Under the pieces are notes generated by a model that saw only the letters and a program-made list of their open reading frames with translations, did no database searches and was not told the DNA's origin. 64,000 bases of DNA from Arthrobacter sp. APC 3897 (lineage in GTDB: Bacteria; Actinomycetota; Actinomycetes; Actinomycetales; Micrococcaceae), in NCBI RefSeq assembly GCF_030407495.1, contig NZ_JASDDG010000004.1, positions 62,001-126,000 on the forward strand. Direction: 5' to 3'. Of the stretch, positions 46,502-57,300 are shown one piece after another. Every line of letters begins with the position of its first letter. The stretch's first letter is position 1. A program made the position numbers and the translations under genes.

Positions 46502-47866
46502 TCACTTTGCAGCTGCTGCCGCCCGGCCGGCACGCCGCCTGGTGGAGACCCGCACATTCGCGAGCGCTGCTATCGCGTGTCGCAGCGGCGATGAGGGCGC
46601 CGTTTCCAGCAGCGCCGACCCCGCCAGCAGCGCCGCATCAACCGCGGCGAACTCTGCCGGAAGGAAAGCGGTCACGGGGTTTCCCGGGCCGAAGCGTTCC
46701 CACGCATCCCGCAGCTGCCGCTCGGGGGAACGCCCCACGGATGAGGCGCGAACCTTGTTCAGCACAACTTTCGGCGCCGAGCCTGGTACAGCGGATTCCA
46801 ATTCGGTGAGGGCCCGGACGAGCCGGGGCACCCCCACTGAATCCGCTGAGCCGACGGCAAAGATGGTGTCCGCCAGTTCAAGTGCCCGCAGCGTGGCACC
46901 GTTTCTCCGCGGGGCCATGGTGTCGAAGCTGAGCTCTTCATCCGTCTCCAGACTGAACCCGCAGTCAATGACGATCAGTTCCATGGCCTTCCGTGCCTGC
47001 TCCACCACCAGGCCCAGTGCCGTGGGACGCAGCTCGATCCATCGGTCCGAGCGGGTGATGCCCGTCAACACCAGCAGCCGCTCCCCCTTCAGCGACACGC
47101 TGAGGGTGCTGCGGATCAGGGAGTCTGCGTCCAGCAGTCCCTGATCCGCCAAACGGCAGGCCTGGGCCACTCCTGCTGATTCATCAAGGAGTCCCAGATG
47201 CGCGGCAACGGAGGAACCGTAGGTATCAGCATCAATCAGGAGAACGGTTTTGCCTGCAGCCGCGGCCTCGGCTGCCAGGTTGACGGCGAGCGTGGTCCTG
47301 CCCGGCGCTCCCGCCGGTCCCCAGACTGCCACCACCGAACCGTCCACGCGGCTGCCGCCGGCCCCGGTTTCCTGTGCCTGCTCCGAGTTGTCCCCGTCCG
47401 CCCGCTGTCCCGGAGCCCGTCCCGCCGCCCCCGGGAAACCGTGCCCGCTGTGGGCCCCCGCTGCCCAGGTATCCAGGGCTGCCGCCGGATCTGCCGGATA
47501 GGCCGGGCCGTCTCCGGCCTTCAGGCCTTCCACTGCAGCCGCGACGAGGTCGGAGAGCGCTTCAGGGGCCGATCCCCGGGGCGCATGGACAATGTTCAGT
47601 GCGTCAAGGCGGCGAAGAGCTCCTTCCTCATCCGCAAGCACCAGCAGCGCCACGCCCGATGCCGCCAGCCGCTCTGCCAGGGCCGCGGTGACTTCCCCGG
47701 CGTCGTCGGACACAATGGCTGCCCGTGCTATCCCGCTCTGGCACGCCGCAATCAGCTCGGGCAGCTCAGCACAGCGGCGCACAACGGTGACCGGACCGTG
47801 CAGCCGTTCCAGATCCTGCACGAGGTTCCCCACACCGCTGCCCACCGTGACGACAGGAATACTCAT
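46502..47866 (-). CDS. CpaE-like/MinD-like P-loop ATPase
   Basis: The 454-residue protein has an N-terminal receiver-like region (about 1-115), a Pro/Gly/Ala-rich linker (115-172) and a MinD/ParA-type ATPase domain: VVAVWGPAGAPGRTTLAVNLAAEAAAAGKTVLLIDADTYG (178-217). The P-loop lacks the usual lysine before TT, having Arg190 instead. Such proteins occur with actinobacterial Tad loci (CpaE, Rv3660c-like) and are thought to position the pilus machine. Its partner here is the SAF/CpaB-like gene immediately upstream, with a 4-bp overlap, far from the broken pilus operon at 9.8-20 kb. Confidence 0.82.
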   Translation of the reverse strand: MSIPVVTVGSGVGNLVQDLERLHGPVTVVRRCAELPELIAACQSGIARAAIVSDDAGEVTAALAERLAASGVALLVLADEEGALRRLDALNIVHAPRGSAPEALSDLVAAAVEGLKAGDGPAYPADPAAALDTWAAGAHSGHGFPGAAGRAPGQRADGDNSEQAQETGAGGSRVDGSVVAVWGPAGAPGRTTLAVNLAAEAAAAGKTVLLIDADTYGSSVAAHLGLLDESAGVAQACRLADQGLLDADSLIRSTLSVSLKGERLLVLTGITRSDRWIELRPTALGLVVEQARKAMELIVIDCGFSLETDEELSFDTMAPRRNGATLRALELADTIFAVGSADSVGVPRLVRALTELESAVPGSAPKVVLNKVRASSVGRSPERQLRDAWERFGPGNPVTAFLPAEFAAVDAALLAGSALLETAPSSPLRHAIAALANVRVSTRRRAGRAAAAAK

Positions 47867-48510
47867 GACCCGGCCGCCGGGTTGAGGACCACCGAAATCC
47901 GGGCACCGTTGGACTGGGCGCTGAGCAGCGACGGGAGATCGTCATCCCCGACCAGAATCAGTATCTGCGTGGCGCGGTTTGCCCCCAGCACGGATTCATC
48001 AATGCTGATCTCAGAGATTTCGGCTGCCGTCAGAATCTGCTGAGGCTCTTTGAATCCGTTGCGTTCATCCGGCAGGGACACCCACACGTCAACCCTGGAC
48101 CCGGCTTCGGTTCCGGCCGGCAGCGGGTCATCAACGCGAAGACCAACCGGCTTCCGGTCCAGTTCATCCGCTTTGCCCAGATCAGCCCGGGACAGCAGCT
48201 CACCCTTCCTCAGCAGGGACGAAGCCACCATGTTGTCCGGAATGCCCTCGGCCGCCGGAAGATAAGCCCCTGAAACCTCCCCGAGGCGAACCGGCACCAC
48301 CGCGAAGTCCTCAGCGGTGACCCGGGTTCCCAGCGGGATGGCGTCCTCGACGGCGAACACGTCGGTGGTTTCGTCCGCCGCACCGACCAGCCCGACAACA
48401 CCTGCCGTTGAGGCAAGGACCAACAGTATCCCCAGAAGCAGCCGGGGATCTTTCCATGACGGTTTTTTCAGGCGCGGCGCGGACGCCTGCGTGTTTGCTG
48501 CGAGACTCAT
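47863..48510 (-). CDS. SAF-domain membrane protein, CpaB-like
   Basis: The 215-residue protein has a short cytoplasmic N terminus with [28 protein letters not shown] (one membrane helix, about 20-45) and then a SAF domain: FAVEDAIPLGTRVTAEDFAVVPVRL (about 51-75), matching the CpaB/RcpC family that acts in the periplasmic part of Tad pili. Start ATG 48510 is chosen for its GGGGGAAG site; the frame is open 90 bases further without similarity. It overlaps the CpaE-like gene by four bases. Confidence 0.82.
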   Translation of the reverse strand: MSLAANTQASAPRLKKPSWKDPRLLLGILLVLASTAGVVGLVGAADETTDVFAVEDAIPLGTRVTAEDFAVVPVRLGEVSGAYLPAAEGIPDNMVASSLLRKGELLSRADLGKADELDRKPVGLRVDDPLPAGTEAGSRVDVWVSLPDERNGFKEPQQILTAAEISEISIDESVLGANRATQILILVGDDDLPSLLSAQSNGARISVVLNPAAGS

Positions 48511-48729
48511 TCTTCCCCCTGGTGGCACCGGAATCCGGGCCGCAAAAGCTCCGGATTGGCAATCGGTGTCATTGTTAACCACAAATCTGCGGAAGAACAC
48601 GGTGTTTGCGGGAAATGTTCAAAGTGTGGATAACCCGCCCATCCCGATACCGGAGATGGGAGACTAATGGCAGCGTTCTGAAAAAGGAACATGCGCCCGA
48701 GGAATACAGAGAAACACAGAGGTAGAAAC

Positions 48730-48963
48730 GTGGATGAAAAGAGGTTCCTGACACTGGCTGATGTCGGTGAGGTGCTGAACATATCCTCGTCACAGACGTA
48801 CGCCCTGGTGCGTTCCGGAGAGCTGCCGGCCATCCAAATTGGAGGACGGGGCCAGTGGCGGGTGGAATCGCGCGTGCTCGAAGAGTTCATTGCCGATGCA
48901 TACCGCCGTTCGGCCTCCGCCATTCGCGAGGACGCGTCCCAGGTCCACGCTGCCAAGCAGTAA
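48730..48963 (+). CDS. Excisionase/BldC-type helix-turn-helix protein
   Basis: The 77-residue protein is a winged-helix DNA-binding domain of the MerR/HTH_17 type: FLTLADVGEVLNISSSQTYALVRSGELPAIQIGGRGQWRV (about 6-45) with the typical GQWRV wing, then a C-terminal helix. The group includes phage excisionases and the Streptomyces developmental regulator BldC, which binds direct repeats cooperatively. No phage genes are nearby, so a cellular regulator is more likely. GTG 48730 follows AGAGGTAG and is preferred. A 10-bp phased repeat array is found 0.7 kb downstream, in the LysM gene promoter region. Confidence 0.82.
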   Translation: MDEKRFLTLADVGEVLNISSSQTYALVRSGELPAIQIGGRGQWRVESRVLEEFIADAYRRSASAIREDASQVHAAKQ

Positions 48964-48991
48964 CCCGCCTGGCCCCGCCGCCTGCGGCCGG

Positions 48992-49543
48992 CTACAGCAG
49001 TGACGAGACCACGGCAACCGATTGCAGGGCAAGAACGTAAACGCCCCGCACGTTTTCCGGCCTGCGCGCTTCTCCGCGGGGTATGAGCGACAGCTCAAAG
49101 AAGTCCTTGCCGACCCGATCAACGCTGCCTTCCAGGGCTGCGGCCGGCTGCTGTCCAGCGGGATAAACCCGTACCGACGCACGGTCCCGGGAGAGCCCCC
49201 GGAGCGCGGATGCGAGACCTAACCGGGGCGCCGGTGTCCCGGAAGCGGAGAAACGGTCCATTCCGGCGATAAACACCACGTGGTTCAGGGCAATCACGGA
49301 CGACTGTCCGCCTGTTTCCAGGACCATCCACCCGCGGCCCACATGGCTCAGTACCCCCTGAAAAGACCCGGGAAGTCCAACATCCACCTTCAGCGGCCTT
49401 CCCATTTGGCTTTGCAGGCGCCCCGACATCTCCATTGCGGCGAAGTCCGTCCGAAGACGCTCTGCCACCTCGGAATCACGGACAGCATCGCGGGCGGAGG
49501 CCAGCTGGGCCTCCATATCGGCAAAAAGAGCATCCCATCGCAT
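48992..49543 (-). CDS. Conserved-looking protein of unknown function
   Basis: The product is about 183 residues. Residues 1-45 form a helix rich in Ala, Glu and Asp. From about 55, a beta-rich domain follows (VDVGLPGSFQGVLSHVGRGWMVLE, then SSVIALNHVVFIAGMD, then SVRVYPAGQQPAAALEGSVDRVGKDFFELSLIPRGEARR), which suggests two small barrel-like halves. No membrane helix or catalytic motif is seen. ATG 49543 is chosen over GTG 49549. It converges with the HTH gene. Confidence 0.6.
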   Translation of the reverse strand: MRWDALFADMEAQLASARDAVRDSEVAERLRTDFAAMEMSGRLQSQMGRPLKVDVGLPGSFQGVLSHVGRGWMVLETGGQSSVIALNHVVFIAGMDRFSASGTPAPRLGLASALRGLSRDRASVRVYPAGQQPAAALEGSVDRVGKDFFELSLIPRGEARRPENVRGVYVLALQSVAVVSSLL

Positions 49544-49664
49544 TGGCACAGGCTAACGGCTCCCATCAGTGTCACCCAGCGAAGAGCTCAACAAACATTC
49601 TCCAAATCACCCTAGACACGCTGCCTCCCGACATGTAGACAAGTCCCACCAAACGAAGTTATTG

Positions 49665-49712
49665 ACATCAAACAACGTCAAACTGCATCAAAAAGCATCA
49701 CATCGCTCCAAA
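49665..49712. repeat. Five 10-bp phased direct repeats upstream of LysM gene
   Basis: Octamers ACATCAAA, ACGTCAAA, GCATCAAA, GCATCACA and GCTCCAAA start at 49665, 49675, 49685, 49695 and 49705, exactly ten bases apart and so on one face of the helix. A TTGACA (49662-49667) overlaps the first unit. The array ends 56 bases before the LysM gene start and about 120 bases from the divergent gene start. It looks like a site for cooperative binding of a repeat-recognising regulator. Confidence 0.7.
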
Positions 49713-49767
49713 AGCACCCAAGAACCGGGTGCTCCAGGGTTAGAACCGGCGGAAGGAAGGCAGCACG

Positions 49768-50493
49768 TTGCGTAACCATGGAAAGGACCTGATGACTTTT
49801 GCGGCCGTCGGCATTGCAGCAGCCATCTTGATCTGGGCTGGCCTGGCAACCCGGCCGGACCCGGCAACCCTCTTCAGGGGTTCCGTGTCCTCCCTGCAGG
49901 AGGCCGCCGGATTCGCTGCCGCCGCCGCCGGCCTGGCCGTCGCGCTGTGGTGGAGTCTTGGACTAATCCTGGCTGTTGTTTCCACAGCTCTGCAGAAGGC
50001 CGGGCATGCGGCAGCTGCCGCAGCCGCCGGGGCCTTGGCCCCCTCGTTCATGAAACGGCTGGCCGCAGCCGCGATCGGGTTGAACCTGGTTTCCGGAATG
50101 GGAGCGGCTTCTGCAGCCGAATCCTTCGCACCGGACAGCCCGGCACAGAGCATCTCGGCACCGGCTGCCGGTTCCAGTGCCGCAGCGGACGCAGGACAGG
50201 ACGGCGAGCCGCCCTCCCCGCACTGGAAGCCGCGAAAAGTGCCGTCCGCGGAGAACGTTTTCATCCGCCCGGGCCGGGCTGACACCCCGGCGCAGACCAC
50301 GGTCCAGGCCGGCGACTCCCTCTGGAGCCTGGCTGCGGCCCAGCTCGGACCACTCGCGGCTGATGCCCGGATCGCTGCCCACTGGCCCCGGTGGTATGAG
50401 GTCAACCGGACGGTCATCGGCGATCGCCCTGACCTGATTCTCCCCGGCCAGGTTTTGGAAGTCCCGGAAGTCCCGGAAGATCCCGGGCAGTAA
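49768..50493 (+). CDS. LysM-domain membrane protein
   Basis: The 241-residue protein has two or three hydrophobic helices in the first 110 residues, a Ser/Ala/Pro-rich linker, and a C-terminal LysM domain (about 175-232): TTVQAGDSLWSLAAAQLG, then WYEVNRTVIGDRPDLILPGQVLEVP. LysM binds peptidoglycan. The start is TTG 49768 after AAGGAAGG. It is upstream of the Rv3235-like and secA region, a common actinobacterial context, and downstream of the phased repeat array, so it may be developmentally or stress regulated. Confidence 0.85.
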   Translation: MRNHGKDLMTFAAVGIAAAILIWAGLATRPDPATLFRGSVSSLQEAAGFAAAAAGLAVALWWSLGLILAVVSTALQKAGHAAAAAAAGALAPSFMKRLAAAAIGLNLVSGMGAASAAESFAPDSPAQSISAPAAGSSAAADAGQDGEPPSPHWKPRKVPSAENVFIRPGRADTPAQTTVQAGDSLWSLAAAQLGPLAADARIAAHWPRWYEVNRTVIGDRPDLILPGQVLEVPEVPEDPGQ

Positions 50494-50578
50494 CAAGCAC
50501 GGTTGAGCGACCCGCCAGTTTCGACGTACATCCAGCCACTGCCGCTCCCCGGAGCAGCCTGCAGGAAAGGACAGTCCC

Positions 50579-51184
50579 ATGACCACCGTGATCACGTTTC
50601 CCGTCCAGGAAGAAGCCGGCCACCTGGCCGCCGCCTCCGGAGCACCCCGTCCGCTCACGGTGCACCGGATTCCGGTAACCGGCCATGCGCCGCTGGGCGC
50701 GCCGCCGGTCAAGCTGCGTCCGCGGCCCGTGCAGCCTGAGCTTTCCGGGTCGGTGCCGCCTCCGGATCCCCCGGAGCAGGATCACTGGCACAGCGACCCG
50801 GTTGATGACGCGCGGGTGGACGCGATCGCAAGATCCGTCACGCAGGCCGCATTGGAAGTGCTCGGCGGAACCCGTCCGCTGCAGCAAATGGTTCGGTGGC
50901 TGGATCCGGAGAGTTTCGAAAGGCTCCAGCTGCGGGCAAACCTGGTGCGCAGCAGGGAAGCTGCCGCTGCGAACCGCAGGAACCCCCGGGGAGGAACTCC
51001 CGCCACCGTTCCGGTGCGCCTGCACCGGCAGGTGGTGATCCGCGGCTGCCGGCTCTGCCCCGTATCGGAGGGGATCTACGAAGCCGCTGTCGTGGCGGCA
51101 GAACAAAACAGAGTCCGCGCGGCCGCTCTGCGAATAGAGCTGCGGCGCGGACTCTGGAAGATCACGGCCCTGGAGATCGGCTGA
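50579..51184 (+). CDS. Rv3235 family protein
   Basis: The 201-residue protein has a disordered Pro/Ala-rich N-terminal half. The conserved C-terminal half reads RSVTQAALEVLGGTRPLQQMVRWLDPESFERLQLRANLVRS (about 82-122), then VIRGCRLCPVSEGIYEAAVV and RAAALRIELRRGLWKITALEIG. It matches the actinobacterial Rv3235 group found near secA1; its function is unknown. A cysteine pair C157/C160-like (CRLC) is seen but no other ligands. It converges with secA, leaving a 24-base gap. Confidence 0.85.
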   Translation: MTTVITFPVQEEAGHLAAASGAPRPLTVHRIPVTGHAPLGAPPVKLRPRPVQPELSGSVPPPDPPEQDHWHSDPVDDARVDAIARSVTQAALEVLGGTRPLQQMVRWLDPESFERLQLRANLVRSREAAAANRRNPRGGTPATVPVRLHRQVVIRGCRLCPVSEGIYEAAVVAAEQNRVRAAALRIELRRGLWKITALEIG

Positions 51185-51208
51185 CCGGCCCCCGGAGAGC
51201 TTCAGGAC

Positions 51209-53962
<2,754 letters not shown>

Positions 53963-54053
53963 TGATTTGCTCCCAATCTAGTGTTGCCTAATTCTGGCGT
54001 CCCCAGTCTACGTGAGAGACGTTTGGCGAGGTGCCGGAATTCCCGCAGCGGGG

Positions 54054-55262
54054 CTATTCCCGGCATACTGCCAGTTTCAGTTCCTCTGCGAGGTTCCCCA
54101 ACGGTTTTACAATAACGTCCTCAAGCCCCAGCCAATCTGCCATCATACGTAGTTCTGCGGCAAGCTCAACGGCTGTGCCGGCAGGTGCTTCCGGTTCACG
54201 GTGGGCGGCCTGCACCAGCAGGGCCCTGCCGGAGCGGTCCGCTTTAAGATCCACGCGGGCAGCTATCTGTTCTCCCAGCAGGAACGGCAGCACGTAGTAG
54301 CCATACCGGCGCTTCGGCGGCGGGGTATAGATTTCCAGGCGATAGCGGAAACCGAAGAGGGCCTCGAGCCGGTTCCGCTCAAACACCAGGGAATCGAAAG
54401 GACTCAGGAGGGCACGGGCCGCGGAGCGGCGCGGAATGACGGCGTCAGTGTGCAGGTACGCCGGTGTGTTCCACCCCGCCACATCCACCCGGCGCAGCGT
54501 CCCGGAACGCACCAGGTCTGCGACGGCGGTGGCCGTTTCCCGCTGCGGAAGCCGAAAATAATCGGCCAGGCAGCGCACGGAACCCACGCCGTGTGCCCGG
54601 GCTGCCAGCTCCGTCAGGCGCAGCACCGCTTCCCGGGGATCCGAGGCTTCCAGTGCAGCTTCTCCGGCGGGATGGACGCGGGCAGTGGGCGCGTACAGCC
54701 GCTCGAACTGCTGCGTGCGCCCGGCTGAGCTGAGGGTCCCGGCAGCAAAGAGGTCCTCCAGCACGCGCTTGGACGCGCTCCAGTTCCAGCCCCAGTTGCC
54801 GGAGTCCCCGGTCTTTTCCCCGCCAAGCCTGCGTGCGGTTTCCCGGGCCGTCAGCGGCGGGCCGCCGTCAAGGACTGCCATGATGTCATGACTCAGCCGG
54901 TCCCGGACCTCTGCCGGCAGGGAGTGCGCCGTCATCCACACCCGCCGCTGGACCGCGCGAAGGTCAGCGAAAAGTTCGGGGCGGATGTAACTGGCCTCGT
55001 GGGCCCAGTACTCCGTCATCCGCCGGGGCGCCTGCGAAGAAAGCCGGTCCGGTACGGCGGTGTCATAGCGTCCAAGCCGTGAGAAAAGGGGCAGATAGTG
55101 GCTTCGGGCAAGAACATTCACGGAGTCGATCTGGAGCAGCTGCAGCCTCTGCAGCGTCCGCTCAACTGATCCGGCGGCAGGTTTTGCCGGCCGTCCCCGG
55201 GCCAGCCCCTGCGCCCCCAGCGCTGCCAGCCGCGCCTGCCTGAGCGTGAGGGTTGTTGTCAT
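54054..55262 (-). CDS. YcaQ/AlkX-type DNA glycosylase (winged-helix)
   Basis: The 402-residue protein matches the HTH_42 group: LTLRQARLAALGAQGL at the start, LQLLQIDSVNVLARSHYLPLFSRLG (about 39-63), AHEASYIRPEL, and GLRRVDVAG-type and RRSAARALLSPFDSLVFERNRLEALFGFRYRLEIYTP (about 276-313). The QxD element QID at about 43-45 corresponds to the catalytic region of AlkZ/AlkX enzymes, which remove alkylated or crosslinked bases. The damage specificity cannot be told. It sits between secA and hpf on the same strand, with its own terminator region upstream. Confidence 0.85.
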   Translation of the reverse strand: MTTTLTLRQARLAALGAQGLARGRPAKPAAGSVERTLQRLQLLQIDSVNVLARSHYLPLFSRLGRYDTAVPDRLSSQAPRRMTEYWAHEASYIRPELFADLRAVQRRVWMTAHSLPAEVRDRLSHDIMAVLDGGPPLTARETARRLGGEKTGDSGNWGWNWSASKRVLEDLFAAGTLSSAGRTQQFERLYAPTARVHPAGEAALEASDPREAVLRLTELAARAHGVGSVRCLADYFRLPQRETATAVADLVRSGTLRRVDVAGWNTPAYLHTDAVIPRRSAARALLSPFDSLVFERNRLEALFGFRYRLEIYTPPPKRRYGYYVLPFLLGEQIAARVDLKADRSGRALLVQAAHREPEAPAGTAVELAAELRMMADWLGLEDVIVKPLGNLAEELKLAVCRE

Positions 55263-55303
55263 ACGCTCATCCTAGGTCCATGGGGGCGGCGGCTCCGGGC
55301 ACC

Positions 55304-55358
55304 AAAAGGCCTCCGGGCGATGGACAGTCATAGCGTTCATCTGCTCCGGAGGCCTTTT
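55304..55358 (-). terminator. hpf terminator, long-loop
   Basis: AAAAGGCCTCCGG (55304-55316) pairs perfectly over 13 bases with 55346-55358. The loop is long (29 bases). TTTT lies at both ends, so it can work on either strand. It lies just past the hpf stop and most likely ends that minus-strand transcript. Confidence 0.65.
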
Positions 55359-55398
55359 CCGCGTCAAGGTGCCGGGCGCCTGTCAGGCGCGCCGCTCA

Positions 55399-56127
55399 TC
55401 ATGCGGTCTTTGCGGTTCCTTCCGACGCGCGGTAAGGCCGGATTTCCTCCTTGATGTCCTCCGTGCCCTCCGCGCACCGGGAGTCGAGGGTAATCACGCC
55501 GTAGGTCCAGCCCCGGCGCCGGTACACAACCGACGGTGCTCCGGTGGCGGAATCCACGAAAAGGTAGAAATCGTGGCCGACCAGCTCCATATTGTCCACG
55601 GCATCGTCAAGGCTCATGGGGGCACCCGGGAAAACCTTGCGCCGGATCAATACAGGGCAGTCATCCGCAGTTTCCGCGGCCTCGTTCTCTTCGTTCACCG
55701 CATCGGCCAAGGCTTCAGCCTCAGCGGCGGTTTTCTCCAGCTGCACATGGAGCGGCTCGCTGGTGTTGACAGTGTCCAGGTCCGCGGTGGCAATCCTGAC
55801 AGCTACCGGGGTATGACGGCCATGATGGACCTTGCGGCGGTCACTGGCCCTGCGCAGGCGTTCAAGGAGCTTGGCATAGGCAAGGTCAAAGGCTGCGAAT
55901 TTGTCCCCGGAGGTGGCTTCTGCCCGGACCACGGGTCCGCGCCCCACAACGGTCAATTCCACGGTAAGAGAGCTGTCGGCCTCACGGACGTTGGGTTGCT
56001 TGGTCACGCGCGCATCCACACGCTGGACCTTGTTCGCCAGGTTTTCCACCTTGGCGATGCGTTCTTCGGCATACTCCCGGAACCGGTCGGATACTGCAAC
56101 GTTGCGTCCGCTGATCATGAATTCCAT
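55399..56127 (-). CDS. hpf: Long-form ribosome hibernation promoting factor
   Basis: The 242-residue protein has an N-terminal RaiA/HPF domain (about 1-105, MEFMISGRNVAVSDRFREYAEERI) that blocks the decoding site, a linker, and a C-terminal domain (about 175-235, VLIRRKVFPGAPMSLDDAVDNMELVGHDFYLFVD) that dimerises ribosomes into 100S particles. Start ATG 56127 has GGAGG about 6 bases upstream; the longer frame to 56232 lacks support. It belongs to the conserved run comF-hpf and is expected to be induced in stationary phase. Confidence 0.96.
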   Translation of the reverse strand: MEFMISGRNVAVSDRFREYAEERIAKVENLANKVQRVDARVTKQPNVREADSSLTVELTVVGRGPVVRAEATSGDKFAAFDLAYAKLLERLRRASDRRKVHHGRHTPVAVRIATADLDTVNTSEPLHVQLEKTAAEAEALADAVNEENEAAETADDCPVLIRRKVFPGAPMSLDDAVDNMELVGHDFYLFVDSATGAPSVVYRRRGWTYGVITLDSRCAEGTEDIKEEIRPYRASEGTAKTA

Positions 56128-56255
56128 GGTGCCCTCCAATAGATTTCGGTGACACAGCAACGGCCGCTGCCAAAACCCTTGCGACCGCTGCCGCAGGACA
56201 GCTCCGCTTCTTGAAGCTGTCCATACCAACACGTTAGATCACTGCCGGTCGTTAT

Positions 56256-57209
56256 TCACCTCCGGACATTCCGATTACGCGAGGTGTCCGGATCTGGATT
56301 ACACTCCTCCCGTGTGTTAGATGCGTCACATGAGGGCGCTGTGGTTGCGGCCAGCACAACGGCGCCCTCGACGCGCGCTCCTGCAGCCCTGAGGGCACGG
56401 GTGGTTTCTGCGATGGTGGCCCCCGTAGTGAGGACATCATCGATGACCAGGCACCGAATTCCGGCCAGCGAACCACTCTCCCCGGCCGTCATAGTTCCGT
56501 AAACATTCCTGCGGCGCCCGCTTCTGCCCAGAGATTTCTGGCTTCGCGCACCGGCTGCCGCGGCGGACGGGGCGGAGGGGCGCAGAAGCTGCCGGGGACG
56601 CCGGACAGTGAATGTGACCAGCGGTTCCACTGCCGTACCCGCCGGCAGGAGGCTTCCGGACCGGAGCGCGGAGAGGAGCATGCCCAGCGGGTTATAGCCC
56701 CGCCGGCGCCGGGCACGGCCCGTGGCGGGGACCGGGACCAGGACCAGCCCGGTGTTGCCGGAACCCGTCAAGCCGCCGGCGTCAGCTACGGCTTGGTGGA
56801 GCGCACCGGCAAGCATTGGACGCAGCACACCGGCGAGGTCAGTGTGACCGTGGTTCTTGTAGGCAAGGAGTACCCTCGCCAGGCTGCCCGCGTAGCGGCC
56901 GGCCGCGGTGACCGGGAGCAGCTCCGGGGCGTCGGCGTCGAGCCAGCAGACGCCGTCCGCGGCGTTTTCAACGCCGGGAAGCATCTCTGCACCGTCCTGC
57001 GCATAGTAGGGGCGTGTGCCGCTGCGCCGAACGGTGCGGCGGCAGCCGGGGCAGAGCGAGCAGTCCGCAGTCCCGCACACCACGCACGCCGTCGGCAGGA
57101 GCACCGCCAGCAGGTCTGCCCATGCAGTCCCGGCCGCGGCTGCCCAGGGGTGAAGCCGCCACCGGTCGGCGCTGCGGGCCAGATTCGGAAGGCGGGAAAA
57201 CACGTTCAT
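56256..57209 (-). CDS. comF: ComF-family phosphoribosyltransferase-like protein
   Basis: The 317-residue protein has an N-terminal zinc-ribbon-like cysteine cluster, CVVCGTADCSLCPGC (about 42-56), and a C-terminal PRTase fold with the PRPP motif RCLVIDDVLTTGATIAET. It resembles ComF, which in competent bacteria assists DNA uptake; here the order after lpqB is conserved even where competence is not known. Start ATG 57209 is used; GTG 57203 is possible and better spaced from GGGCGG. The last 25 residues are polar and low-complexity. Confidence 0.88.
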   Translation of the reverse strand: MNVFSRLPNLARSADRWRLHPWAAAAGTAWADLLAVLLPTACVVCGTADCSLCPGCRRTVRRSGTRPYYAQDGAEMLPGVENAADGVCWLDADAPELLPVTAAGRYAGSLARVLLAYKNHGHTDLAGVLRPMLAGALHQAVADAGGLTGSGNTGLVLVPVPATGRARRRRGYNPLGMLLSALRSGSLLPAGTAVEPLVTFTVRRPRQLLRPSAPSAAAAGARSQKSLGRSGRRRNVYGTMTAGESGSLAGIRCLVIDDVLTTGATIAETTRALRAAGARVEGAVVLAATTAPSCDASNTREECNPDPDTSRNRNVRR

Positions 57210-57300
57210 CCGCCCAGCATTGGGCAACTTTTGCGCCGAATCCGGGCGCAAACAACAGTCGGTGGACAGGCCGCGCGCACGCGGGCCTGTGCAGGAGTGC

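Noticed and set aside
48730-48963. Phage excisionase gene
   Set aside because: The HTH domain resembles excisionases, but no integrase or phage genes are nearby, and the gene sits among conserved chromosomal genes, so a cellular regulator is more likely.
49665-49712. CRISPR-like repeats
   Set aside because: Units are only eight bases in a ten-base period with no unique spacers, so this is not a CRISPR array. No array or cas gene was seen anywhere in the window.
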